Below, in pieces: positions 37,126 to 45,376 of a DNA stretch of 64,000 nucleotides. Both the position numbers and the translations under genes were made by a program. Source of the DNA: an uncultured Faecalibacterium sp. (GTDB lineage Bacteria; Bacillota; Clostridia; Oscillospirales; Ruminococcaceae); NCBI GenBank assembly GCA_934512105.1, contig CAKSWQ010000003.1, positions 1 to 64,000 on the forward strand. The letters are read 5' to 3'. The notes under the pieces were generated by a model. It saw only the letters and a list, made by a program, of their open reading frames with translations, ran no database searches and was not told the DNA's origin. Position 1 is the stretch's first letter; each line of letters begins with the position of its first letter.

Positions 37126-37154
37126 TTGACAAATATACATCGTCCTACTATTTT
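37126..37154 (+). promoter_or_regulatory. Likely promoter of the small secreted-protein gene
   Basis: A perfect TTGACA (37126-37131), a 17-base spacer and TATTTT (37149-37154) lie in an AT-rich stretch (37060-37200) unlike the surrounding DNA. Confidence 0.6.
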
Positions 37155-37273
37155 TATTTTAATACAGTAAAAATATTTTACAAAAAAGAGGGATTCCCAT
37201 GCAGAAGTCTTGATGTTTCCAATGCCAACACCCATTCTTTTCAACCGTCTCATTCTGCAACGGAGGAAAAACA

Positions 37274-37801
37274 ATGTGCAATTCTATGTTAAAGCGGGCC
37301 GTTGGTGCGCTCCTGTGCACAGCAGTTTTGCTGGCATCGTTTTCTGTTCATGCATTTGCCGCAAAAGAGCCGCAAAACACAAGCCCTTCCTCTGCCACGG
37401 TGTCCTTGGGCGTGCAGACTGCTCAGTTTGTCGAATCCCGCACCGAAATCGCTGCGGATGGCACACAGAGGCAGTATGGCACGCTGGCGTTTTCCTTTGA
37501 AGTCGAAAATGCTTCTTTTGAAGCCCATCTGCCGATCATCCTGAAAAAACTGCCAGATGGCAGTACGCAGTACGAAACCACATCGGATTGGTTCAGCGTT
37601 CAGGCAAAGCCGAACCGCAATGCCACCCTCCCGGCCGCACAGCAGGAAGCTGTTCCCAAGTGGTATGTAGAACAGGCACAATGCACTGTTTATGAATCGA
37701 ACACCAGTCCTGCCTGTTTAGTCCTGACCGTACAGGGCGTGCTGCAGGACGAAAACTGGAATCGCGTGCCTTTCAGCGGTTCCAGTGAGTATTACTTCTG
37801 A
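37274..37801 (+). CDS. Secreted protein of unknown function
   Basis: The 175-aa product has a signal peptide (LKRAVGALLCTAVLLASFS, cut likely after AFA) and a 140-aa exported domain rich in beta-type sequence, with no recognised family. Codon use and the upstream AT-rich promoter region differ from neighbours, suggesting transfer. The initiating ATG may be 37274 or the internal one at 37286 (MLKRAVG). A terminator follows. Confidence 0.65.
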   Translation: MCNSMLKRAVGALLCTAVLLASFSVHAFAAKEPQNTSPSSATVSLGVQTAQFVESRTEIAADGTQRQYGTLAFSFEVENASFEAHLPIILKKLPDGSTQYETTSDWFSVQAKPNRNATLPAAQQEAVPKWYVEQAQCTVYESNTSPACLVLTVQGVLQDENWNRVPFSGSSEYYF

Positions 37802-37850
37802 ATCACTTCTCTGTTTTTGACATTCCCTTTTTTATATCCCTAAACCAGAA

Positions 37851-37893
37851 CGAGAGCCGGCGGCTTACAAGCCACCGGCTCTCGCTTTCTTTT
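37851..37893. terminator. Bidirectional terminator between the secreted-protein gene and htrA
   Basis: Perfect 10-bp stem CGAGAGCCGG/CCGGCTCTCG with further inner pairing (GGCTT/AAGCC), then CTTTCTTTTT. Confidence 0.85.
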
Positions 37894-37901
37894 TGCTATT
37901 T

Positions 37902-39305
37902 TCAGCTGTTATCCGCGCCCTTTTCGCCAAGGGTGACGGTGACGGTCTGCATCTGGCCGCCGCGGGCGACGGTGATCTGGATGGTGTCACCGGCCTTGTG
38001 GTTCTGCATCAGGGTGCCAAGGTCGCTCTGGCTGGCGACCTCGCTGCCGTCCACGCTCACGATGCGGTCACCGGCCTGCAGACCCGCCTTGTCGGCAGGA
38101 CCGCCCTTGACCACCTCCACGATGTAAACACCGTAGGCGTTCACGCCCAGCTGGGCGGCGGTCTGGGCGTCGGTCACGGCATAGTAGCTGATGCCCAGAT
38201 AGGGACGCCCGGTCACATAGCCGTTTTCCAGCAGTTCCTGCGCCACCTTGACGGCGTCATTTACCGGGATGGCAAAGCCCAGACCCTCGGCATCGCTGTC
38301 GGAGGACTTTGCATTGACGATGCCCACCAGTTCGCCGTTCATGTTGAACAGACCGCCGCCGGAGTTGCCGGGGCTGACGGAGGCATCCATCTGGATCAGG
38401 GACATGGTGTTGACCGAGTTCGAGCCCTGAATGCTGACGCTGCGGTTCAGTGCGCTGACGATGCCGCTGGTCACGGTGCCGCCCAGTTCACCCAAGGGGT
38501 TGCCCACGGCCATGACGCTCTCGCCCACCTTCAGGTTGTCGCTGTTGCCCACGGTGGCGGGGGTCAGACCGGTGGCATCCACCTTGACCACGGCGATATC
38601 ACTGGTGGTGTCCTCGCCCACCAGCGTAGCGGGGTAATCCTTGTCGCCGATGCTCACGGTGATGTTGGAAGCACCGCTCACCACATGGGCGCAGGTGAGG
38701 ATATAGCCGTCCGAGCTGATGATGACGCCGCTGCCCGCGCCGCTCTCCACCTGACTCTGGCCGTACCAGGACCACTGGGAGTAGACCACCTGCTCGGTGG
38801 TGATGACCACCACGCTGGGGCTGACCATCTCGGCCACCTGTGCGGTGCTCAGGCCGGTGCCGCTGGTAGCGCTGATGGAATTGCCGGTGCTGTCGGTGCT
38901 GCTGTCAGAGCTGGCAGGGCGCTCCACCTGCTGGATGACCACCTTGCTGCCGCCGCCGTATTTTGCGCCCACAAAGCCGCCCGCAAAACCCATGGCTGCT
39001 GCCAGCACCAGCGCTACGGCGCTGCGCACCAGCTTTCCGCCGTTAAACTTCTTCTTTTTGCGGCGGGGCTTTTCCGGCTGTGCCGGGGCACTGTACTGCG
39101 GCTGTTCCGGCGGGGTGGGCGGCACGCTGCCGCCGTCTGCCGGGGCGGTATAGGCCGGGTGCGCAGGCTGTGCCTCCGGCTCGTTATACTGGTTTGCGGT
39201 GTTCATGCCGCTGCTGCCCACATTGGGGTAGCCGGTATCGGCTGCGCCGCCGGTACCGTTATTGGAAGCGGAATAATCGTATTCCCACTTGTTCTCGTTT
39301 TCCAT
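37902..39305 (-). CDS. htrA: HtrA/DegP-like membrane-anchored serine protease with PDZ domain
   Basis: The 467-aa protein has a Pro/Gln-rich cytoplasmic tail (1-85), a basic patch (RRKKKK), one membrane helix (about 91-113), a Ser/Thr-rich linker, a trypsin-like domain and a C-terminal PDZ domain (about 370-455). The catalytic triad is complete: His207 (CAHVV), Asp236 (SDIAVV) and Ser315 (GNSGGG). It should degrade or refold misfolded exported proteins at the outer face of the membrane. ATG 39305 is preceded by GGGAAGGA. Confidence 0.95.
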   Translation of the reverse strand: MENENKWEYDYSASNNGTGGAADTGYPNVGSSGMNTANQYNEPEAQPAHPAYTAPADGGSVPPTPPEQPQYSAPAQPEKPRRKKKKFNGGKLVRSAVALVLAAAMGFAGGFVGAKYGGGSKVVIQQVERPASSDSSTDSTGNSISATSGTGLSTAQVAEMVSPSVVVITTEQVVYSQWSWYGQSQVESGAGSGVIISSDGYILTCAHVVSGASNITVSIGDKDYPATLVGEDTTSDIAVVKVDATGLTPATVGNSDNLKVGESVMAVGNPLGELGGTVTSGIVSALNRSVSIQGSNSVNTMSLIQMDASVSPGNSGGGLFNMNGELVGIVNAKSSDSDAEGLGFAIPVNDAVKVAQELLENGYVTGRPYLGISYYAVTDAQTAAQLGVNAYGVYIVEVVKGGPADKAGLQAGDRIVSVDGSEVASQSDLGTLMQNHKAGDTIQITVARGGQMQTVTVTLGEKGADNS

Positions 39306-39510
39306 GTTACTACATCCTTCCCTCAAAGGCCGGTCCGCAGGGACATCTGTTCCTTTGAACTGTCCCTATTGTAACGGTCAAATGTGAAAATGAATCGCTT
39401 GTGCCGTGAAGAATATGTGAAATGCGGTCCTGTTTTTCCGCCCTTGACAGCAGCGTTTCCGCTTGCTATTGTAAGGGAAGAACATCGGCCCGTCAAGGAG
39501 GAGCTTTTTT

Positions 39511-40377
39511 ATGGAACTGCGCCGCACCGAACAGGGGTTTGCCCTGTATAAAGAAAAGGACTGCATCGGGGAGTGCCGCCTTTCTCCCGCCCCCAAGGGC
39601 GCACAGCTTGCCGCCCTGTGCATCCTGCCCCGGTGGCGGCGCAAGGGCTACGGCTCCTACCTGTTAAAAGAAGTATTGCGCAGCTTTGGCGGCTATGACC
39701 GCGAAGCTGCCACTGTGTTTACCGCCCCGCTGCCGGAAAACGCCGCCGAGCTTGCCTTCTGGGGCAAATTCGGCTTTGCCGCCGAGGGCGGGCAGCTGGT
39801 GCGCCGCCGCACCCCGGATTTGACGGCGGTCAAGTTCGTGCAGGACTTTTTAGCCGCCCGGCTGGTGCACCCGCAGCTGTGCGTGGACGCCACCTGCGGC
39901 AACGGCGGTGACACCGCCTTTCTGTGCGATCTGACCGCTCCCGCCGGGCGGGTGCTGGCCTTTGACGTACAGCCCGAGGCCATCCGCTCCACCCGCGCCC
40001 GGCTGGAAAAGGCAAATGTGCCCGCCGACCGGTACGAGCTCATCTGCGGCAGCCACGCCGACTTATTACAGTATGTGCAGCCCGGCACCGCCGATGCAGT
40101 CATGTTCAACTTCGGCTGGCTGCCGGGGGCAGACCACGCGGTGTTTTCCACCGCACAGAGCAGCATCCCCGCCTTGCAGGCGGCCTTGCAGGCGGTGCGC
40201 CCCGGCGGCGTCGTGAGCGCCATCCTGTACAGCGGGGCGGTCATCGGTTCGGACGAAAAACAGGCGGTACTGCGTTTTCTGCGGGCACTTCCACTGAAAA
40301 GTTTCACCGTTCTGGTGTGTGATTTTGCCAATTGGGCCGAAACTGCCCCGCTGCCCTGCCTGATCCTGAAAAAATAA
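39511..40377 (+). CDS. Acetyltransferase-methyltransferase fusion (GNAT + YtqB-like SAM domain)
   Basis: The 288-aa protein joins a short GNAT domain (about 1-95; LPRWRRKGYGSYLLKEV is the acetyl-CoA motif) to a class I SAM methyltransferase domain (about 100-288; VDATCGNGGDTAFLC, VLAFDVQPEAI, then FNFGWLPG). The second half matches the YtqB/rRNA methylase-like family, usually a separate protein of about 190 aa. AAGGAGG precedes the ATG. The substrate is unknown; tRNA wobble-uridine chemistry is a guess based on work on YtqB-like (MnmM) enzymes. Confidence 0.8.
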   Translation: MELRRTEQGFALYKEKDCIGECRLSPAPKGAQLAALCILPRWRRKGYGSYLLKEVLRSFGGYDREAATVFTAPLPENAAELAFWGKFGFAAEGGQLVRRRTPDLTAVKFVQDFLAARLVHPQLCVDATCGNGGDTAFLCDLTAPAGRVLAFDVQPEAIRSTRARLEKANVPADRYELICGSHADLLQYVQPGTADAVMFNFGWLPGADHAVFSTAQSSIPALQAALQAVRPGGVVSAILYSGAVIGSDEKQAVLRFLRALPLKSFTVLVCDFANWAETAPLPCLILKK

Positions 40378-40386
40378 CGAAAACAC

Positions 40387-40415
40387 TTGCATTATCACGC
40401 GTTTTCGTATAGAAT
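40387..40415 (+). promoter_or_regulatory. Likely promoter of prfC
   Basis: TTGCAT (40387-40392), a 17-base spacer, TAGAAT (40410-40415). Confidence 0.6.
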
Positions 40416-40441
40416 AAGGTGCGTATGTGTAAAAACAGGAG

Positions 40442-40482
40442 CCCTCTCCGTCACGGCTGACAGCAGGCCGGAGAGGGTTTTT
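40442..40482 (+). terminator. Terminator-like hairpin in the prfC leader
   Basis: Arms CCCTCTCCG (40442-40450) and CGGAGAGGG (40469-40477), then TTTTT. It lies after the prfC promoter and before its start, so it may be an attenuator; it could also end the upstream gene. A second small hairpin with a T-run (TGCCTT-GCA-AAGGCA, then ATTTTTAT) follows at 40540-40560. Confidence 0.65.
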
Positions 40483-40578
40483 CAGAAAGCAGGATGGAGG
40501 CTCCCATGTAAGACAGCATCTGTCTGCCATTTATTCTCTGCCTTGCAAAGGCAATTTTTATAGGAGAAACTACGATCT

Positions 40579-42183
40579 ATGACAAATCGTGAAGAGATCG
40601 AACGCCGCAGGACGTTCGCCATCATCAGCCACCCCGACGCAGGTAAGACCACCCTTACCGAAAAGCTGCTGCTGTACGGTGGAGCCATCAATCAGGCTGG
40701 TTCCGTCAAGGGCAAGCAGAGCGCCAAGCACGCCGTGTCCGACTGGATGGACATCGAAAAGCAGCGTGGTATCTCGGTCACCTCTTCGGTGCTGCAGTTC
40801 AACTACGCCGGCAAGTGCGTGAACATTCTGGACACCCCCGGCCATCAGGACTTCTCGGAGGATACCTACCGCACCCTGATGGCGGCAGACTCTGCCGTCA
40901 TGGTCATCGACGCCGCAAAGGGCGTTGAGGCGCAGACCATCAAGCTGTTCAAGGTGTGCACCCTGCGCCACATCCCCATCTTCACCTTCATCAACAAGAT
41001 GGACCGCGAAGCCCGCGACCCCTTTGAGCTGATGGAGAACATCGAGGAGATCCTTGGCATCAAGACCTACCCCATGAACTGGCCCATCGGCTGCGGCAAG
41101 GAGTTCAAGGGCGTGTTCGACCGCAACGCGCGCAAGGTGCTGGCTTTCTCCAGCGACGGCCGCGCCAACGGCGTGAAGAAGGTCAGCGAGACCGAGGCCG
41201 AGCTGGGCGACCCCGCACTGGACGAGCTGCTGACCCCCTACCTGCACCAGCAGCTGGTGGACGAGATCGAGCTGCTGGACGGCGCTGCCGAGGAGTTTGA
41301 TCTGGACAAAGTTCTGCGCGGCGAGCTGAGCCCCGTGTTCTTCGGCTCTGCACTGACCAACTTCGGCGTGGAGCCCTTCCTTGAAAACTTCCTGCGGCTC
41401 ACCTCCGCCCCGCTGGCCCGCGTGGACAGCCTGACCGGCGAGCCGGTAGACCCCTGCCGGGACGAGTTCTCCGCCTTCATCTTTAAAATTCAGGCCAACA
41501 TGAACAAGGCCCACCGCGACCGCATTGCCTTTATGCGCATCTGCTCCGGCAAGTTCGAGCGCGGCATGGAAGCCTACCATGTGCAGGAGGGCAAGAACAT
41601 CAAGCTGGCCACCGGCACCCAGCTGATGGCGCAGGACCGCGCCATCGTGGACGAGGCCTACGCCGGTGACATCATCGGCCTGTTCGACCCGGGCATCTTC
41701 TCCATCGGCGACACCCTGTGCACCGGCAAAAAGAAGGTGCAGTTCGCAGGCATCCCCACCTTCTCCCCGGAGCACTTTGCCCGCATTGAGCAGAAGGACA
41801 CCATGAAGCGCAAGCAGTTCGTGAAGGGTATGGAGCAGATCGCGCAGGAAGGCGCCATCCAGATCTTCCGCGAAGTGGGCGGCGGCATGGAAGAAGTGGT
41901 GGTCGGCGTGGTCGGCGTGCTGCAGCTGGAAGTGCTGGAGTACCGCCTGAACACCGAGTACAACGTGGAGATCCGGATGCAGCAGCTGCCCTTTGAGCAG
42001 CTGCGCTGGGTGCAGAACGACCCCGACACCTACAACCTGCGGGATCTGGACCTGACCAGCGACACCAAGGCTGTGGAGGACATGAAGGGCAACCGTCTGC
42101 TGCTGTTCACCTCCGACTGGGCGGTGCGCTGGGCGGAGACCCACAACGAGAGCTTGCAGCTGAGCGAGTTCGGCAACATCTGA
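40579..42183 (+). CDS. prfC: Peptide chain release factor 3
   Basis: The 534-aa translational GTPase has G1 (SHPDAGKTT), G3 (DTPGHQDF) and G4 (NKMDRE) motifs and the RF3-specific C-terminal domain (FAGIPTFSPEHFAR). It recycles RF1/RF2 from the ribosome after peptide release. ATAGGAG is about 10 bases upstream. The leader between promoter and start (about 165 bases) contains two terminator-like hairpins, which suggests regulation. Confidence 0.97.
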   Translation: MTNREEIERRRTFAIISHPDAGKTTLTEKLLLYGGAINQAGSVKGKQSAKHAVSDWMDIEKQRGISVTSSVLQFNYAGKCVNILDTPGHQDFSEDTYRTLMAADSAVMVIDAAKGVEAQTIKLFKVCTLRHIPIFTFINKMDREARDPFELMENIEEILGIKTYPMNWPIGCGKEFKGVFDRNARKVLAFSSDGRANGVKKVSETEAELGDPALDELLTPYLHQQLVDEIELLDGAAEEFDLDKVLRGELSPVFFGSALTNFGVEPFLENFLRLTSAPLARVDSLTGEPVDPCRDEFSAFIFKIQANMNKAHRDRIAFMRICSGKFERGMEAYHVQEGKNIKLATGTQLMAQDRAIVDEAYAGDIIGLFDPGIFSIGDTLCTGKKKVQFAGIPTFSPEHFARIEQKDTMKRKQFVKGMEQIAQEGAIQIFREVGGGMEEVVVGVVGVLQLEVLEYRLNTEYNVEIRMQQLPFEQLRWVQNDPDTYNLRDLDLTSDTKAVEDMKGNRLLLFTSDWAVRWAETHNESLQLSEFGNI

Positions 42184-42192
42184 TAAAAGAGC

Positions 42193-42229
42193 GCTGCGGA
42201 GTGCACCTGCGCTCCGCAGTTCTTTTTTA
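42193..42229 (+). terminator. Terminator of prfC
   Basis: Stem CTGCGGAG/CTCCGCAG with a 10-base loop, then TTCTTTTTT. Confidence 0.8.
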
Positions 42230-42316
42230 TAGAATAAAAAACACAACAAAGTATGCCAGACATTGGAATGAGGGTTCCCATTGCGGGGAACACTGCTGGC
42301 ATGGAGGGTAAAGTAT

Positions 42317-43300
42317 ATGCAGAATATCAACATTGGCAAAAGCGGCATCGCAGTGCCGTTTCTGGGCATGGGTACATGGGCCATCGGCGGCGGTGCATGG
42401 TGGGGCGATAACGACGATGCACTGTCGGTAAAGGCCATCCAGACCGCCGTGGAGCAGGGCATCCAGTGGATCGACACTGCGCCCATCTACGGGCTGTACC
42501 ACAGCGAGGAAGTGGTAGGCGAAGCCATGAAGCACATCGACCGCGACAAGGTGGTGCTTTCCACCAAATGCGGCCTGGAGTGGCGGCACGAGTCCCCCAT
42601 CCTGCACAAGGTAGTGGACGGGGTACAGGTGTACCGCGACCTCTCTGCCAAGGGCATCATCGAGGACGTGGAGGACAGCCTGCGCCGTCTGCACACCGAC
42701 CATCTGGATGTGCTGTACACCCACTGGCAGAGCCCGGACTTCGGCGTGTATCCGCTGGAGGAGACCATGGAGGCCATGATGAAGCTGAAGGAGCAGGGCA
42801 AGATCCGCGCCATCGGTGCTTCCAACGTCACCTCCGACATCATCCGGGGCTACTGCAAGTACGGCCAGCTGGACGTCATTCAGGAAAAGTACAGCCTGCT
42901 GACCCGCCGCATTGAAAAGCAGCTGCTGCCCACCTGCAAGGAGCTGGGCGTCTCGGTGCAGGCCTACTCCCCGCTGGAGCAGGGGCTTCTGACCGGCAAG
43001 GTGACTATGGACACCACCTACCCGGAGGGCAGCACCCGCAACACGAACCCCTGCTTCCAGCCCACCCGCCGGGCACAGGCGCTGGAGCTGCTGGCAAAGT
43101 GGAGCGACCTGACTGAGAAGTACGACTGCACCATGGCGCAGCTGGTCATCGCCCTGACCGCCCGCATGATCCCGGGGCTGCACGTTCTGTGCGGTGCCCG
43201 CAAGCCGGAGCAGGTACTGGATAACGCCGGTGCCATGCACATCAAGCTGGACGGTGCCGATGCCGTCCGCATGAAGTGGGACGTGGACGCGATCTCCTGA
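42317..43300 (+). CDS. Aldo/keto reductase
   Basis: The 327-aa protein has the AKR barrel signatures: LGMGTWAIGG at the N-terminus, catalytic Asp and Tyr in IDTAPIYG, Lys in LSTKCG, and His in YTHWQS. A C-terminal NADP-site segment includes VLCGARKPEQV. It should reduce an aldehyde or ketone (or a sugar) with NAD(P)H. ATG 42317 has GGAGGG upstream. Monocistronic with its own terminator; the physiological substrate is unknown. Confidence 0.93.
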   Translation: MQNINIGKSGIAVPFLGMGTWAIGGGAWWGDNDDALSVKAIQTAVEQGIQWIDTAPIYGLYHSEEVVGEAMKHIDRDKVVLSTKCGLEWRHESPILHKVVDGVQVYRDLSAKGIIEDVEDSLRRLHTDHLDVLYTHWQSPDFGVYPLEETMEAMMKLKEQGKIRAIGASNVTSDIIRGYCKYGQLDVIQEKYSLLTRRIEKQLLPTCKELGVSVQAYSPLEQGLLTGKVTMDTTYPEGSTRNTNPCFQPTRRAQALELLAKWSDLTEKYDCTMAQLVIALTARMIPGLHVLCGARKPEQVLDNAGAMHIKLDGADAVRMKWDVDAIS

Positions 43301-43314
43301 GGATAAGCAAAGCA

Positions 43315-43349
43315 AAAGCCGGGCAGCCACAGGCTGTCCGGCTTTTTGT
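43315..43349 (+). terminator. Terminator of the aldo/keto reductase gene
   Basis: Stem AAGCCGGGCAGCC/GGCTGTCCGGCTT (one wobble) with a 3-base loop, then TTTTG. Confidence 0.85.
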
Positions 43350-43358
43350 TTTCACAGA

Positions 43359-43496
43359 AACCCTCTCAGTCACGCCTTACGGCGTGCCAGCTCCCCCGAA
43401 GGGGGAGCTTATAGCACTAGCCGGAAACCTTACCGCTATGCCAAAAGCTCCCCCCTTCGGGGGAGCTGGCATCGCGCAGCGATGACTGAGAGGGTT
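43359..43496. repeat. Palindromic repeat element, CCCTCTCAGTC type
   Basis: Ends AACCCTCTCAGTC and GACTGAGAGGGTT pair, and the inner arms GCCAGCTCCCCCGAAGGGGG and AGCTCCCCCCTTCGGGGG are palindromic. The centre GCCGGAAACC is shared with other copies. Confidence 0.85.
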
Positions 43497-43518
43497 CGTC
43501 CCCACGCAGAAGAGAAAG

Positions 43519-44214
43519 TTATTCTCCCCTTGCCAGCGCCCGCAGCTTTTGCTTGTCCAGCACCTGTACGCCGCCGCGGTACAGCCGCACCCAGCCCTCC
43601 TGCGCAAAGTATTTGAGCATCCGGCTCACCACCTCGCGGGCAGAGCCCATGTACTTTGCCATCTGGTCGTGGGTCATGCGGACATCCGCGCCGCCGGTCT
43701 TGGCCAGTTCGTCGGTCAGAAAGATCGCCAGCCGCCGGTCGGCGCTCATGAACAGGATCTGCTGCATCGTCCACATGGTGTCGGAAAAGCGCTCTGCCGT
43801 CATCTGGTAGGCGTAGCAGCGCACATAAACGTTCTCCTGCATCAGCTGCCGGAAGATGCCCGCGCTGATGCACAGCGCCTCGGTGTCCTCCTCGGCGTTG
43901 ATGTAGAGGTCGATGTTTACCGCGTCCATCACGCAGGAGGCGGACAGGATGCACACCTCCCCACCGAACAGGCGGTACAGCGTCACGTCCCTGCCGTCCT
44001 CGGAGAGCAGATAGGAGCGCAGCTGCCCGCTGCGCAGCAGCAAGATGCCCACGCAGCTTTCCAGCGGGCTGTGCACCCGGGCGCCCTTGGCGTAGTGCAC
44101 CGGGCGGGTAAAGCGGCACAGCCGCTCCTGCTCTTCCGGGGTCAGCTGCTCCCAGAACGGGAACGCACAGGCCAGACACCGGGCGTGCGGAGATGCTTCG
44201 GCCATACGGCTCAC
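43519..44214 (-). CDS. Crp/Fnr-family transcriptional regulator
   Basis: The 231-aa protein has a cyclic-nucleotide-fold sensor domain (about 20-140) and a C-terminal winged helix (about 155-225; MTHDQMAKYMGSAREVVSRMLKY, in two helices). An N-terminal CLAC pair (Cys13, Cys16) could bind a metal, heme or redox cofactor, as in some Fnr-like proteins. Its ATG overlaps the stop of the upstream thioredoxin reductase-like gene (ATGA), so both are one operon, hinting at a redox or oxygen signal. Confidence 0.9.
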   Translation of the reverse strand: MSRMAEASPHARCLACAFPFWEQLTPEEQERLCRFTRPVHYAKGARVHSPLESCVGILLLRSGQLRSYLLSEDGRDVTLYRLFGGEVCILSASCVMDAVNIDLYINAEEDTEALCISAGIFRQLMQENVYVRCYAYQMTAERFSDTMWTMQQILFMSADRRLAIFLTDELAKTGGADVRMTHDQMAKYMGSAREVVSRMLKYFAQEGWVRLYRGGVQVLDKQKLRALARGE

Positions 44215-45068
44215 CCCTTTCGCAGTGCCTTGGCGGCCTCGGTGCCCGCCAGTGCGCCCTCGTAAACGGCCTTTGCCACCTGTAACAGCCCGCCGGTGCA
44301 GTCCCCGGCGGCGTACAGGCCGGGCACGGTGGTCTGCATTTTATCGTCCACCACGATGCGGCTGCCCTCTACGGCAGCACCCAGCTTTTTAGCCAGTGCG
44401 GTGCTGCCCGCCACGCCCAGCGCCACAAATACGCCGGACACCTCCCGCACCGCGCCGTCCGCCAGCTGCACGCCGGTGACGCTCTGCTCGCCCAGAATGG
44501 CCTCCACCTTCTGGGTGCAGACGGTCACCTCGGGCGGGAAATCTGCGGTCAGGGCTGCGCCGTCCGTCAGCAGGGTGACGCTTTTCACCACCGGCAAAAG
44601 CGCCTGCACCTCATGCAGGGCGTACTCGCCGCTGCCCAGCACCGCCACGTCCCTGCCGCGGTAGAAAAAGGCATCGCAGGCGGCGCACCAGCTCACGCCG
44701 TGACCCTCCAGCCCGGTCAGCCCCGGGATGCGGGGCACCGCGCGGGAAGCGCCGGTGGCCAGAATCACCGCGTCTGCCGGGTACGCGCCCGCCAGCGTTT
44801 CCACGGTCAGACGGTCGGTCCATGTCAGCCCCACGGCCTCGGTCTGCACGAACTGTACTCCCAGCCGCCGGGCGTTCTCGATGCTGCGGTGCTCCAGCTC
44901 CGGCCCGGAGACCGGCTGGGCGAAGCCGTAATAATTTTCGATTTTTTCAGCGCGTGCCAGCGCCCCGGCGCCTTTGGTCAGCACAGTGGTCTGCACCCCG
45001 GCGCGCACAGCGTACAGGGCGGCGGACACCCCCGCCGGGCCGGAACCTACGATAACGATATTGGACAT
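44211..45068 (-). CDS. trxB: Thioredoxin reductase-like flavoprotein
   Basis: From ATG 45068 (AAAGGAG upstream) the product is 285 aa, slightly short for TrxB (about 310). It has FAD-binding GSGPAG (8-13), the redox pair Cys128/Cys131 (WCAACDAFF), an NAD(P)H-binding GSGEYA and the C-terminal FAD motif GLYAAGDCTGG. It should reduce thioredoxin or a related disulfide protein using NAD(P)H; ferredoxin-linked versions exist in anaerobes. A longer frame to 45254 runs into a repeat and is not real. Gene symbol is by similarity only. Confidence 0.85.
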   Translation of the reverse strand: MSNIVIVGSGPAGVSAALYAVRAGVQTTVLTKGAGALARAEKIENYYGFAQPVSGPELEHRSIENARRLGVQFVQTEAVGLTWTDRLTVETLAGAYPADAVILATGASRAVPRIPGLTGLEGHGVSWCAACDAFFYRGRDVAVLGSGEYALHEVQALLPVVKSVTLLTDGAALTADFPPEVTVCTQKVEAILGEQSVTGVQLADGAVREVSGVFVALGVAGSTALAKKLGAAVEGSRIVVDDKMQTTVPGLYAAGDCTGGLLQVAKAVYEGALAGTEAAKALRKG

Positions 45069-45090
45069 GGTGTTGCTCCTTTGCATGGTT

Positions 45091-45225
45091 ACCCCCTCAG
45101 TCAAACCCTGCGGGTTTGCCAGCTCCCCCAAGGGGACGCCTTTCGTTGCAGCGGTCAACTTTCCGGTTCCTCCAGAAGGCTCCCCCTTGGGGGAGCTGCT
45201 GAGCGCAGCGAAGCTGAAGGGGTAT
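45091..45225. repeat. Palindromic repeat element, TACCCCCTCAG/GAAGGGGTA type
   Basis: The ends ACCCCCTCAGTC and GCTGAAGGGGTA, and the inner arms CCAGCTCCCCCAAGGGGAC and CTCCCCCTTGGGGGAGCTG, form an imperfect palindrome. It fills most of the gap between trxB and ansA. Confidence 0.8.
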
Positions 45226-45376
45226 TCTGATTCTTTTCCCTTATTATACACCAAAACCCCACAGACTTCTGTGACCGGGTCGCAAAATTTTTAGGGCGGC
45301 GGGCACTGTTCAAGCCCCGAGGCGTGTGTTATACTGTTGTCATGTTGAAATTACTGCCACAGGGGGCTTTTGCTTT

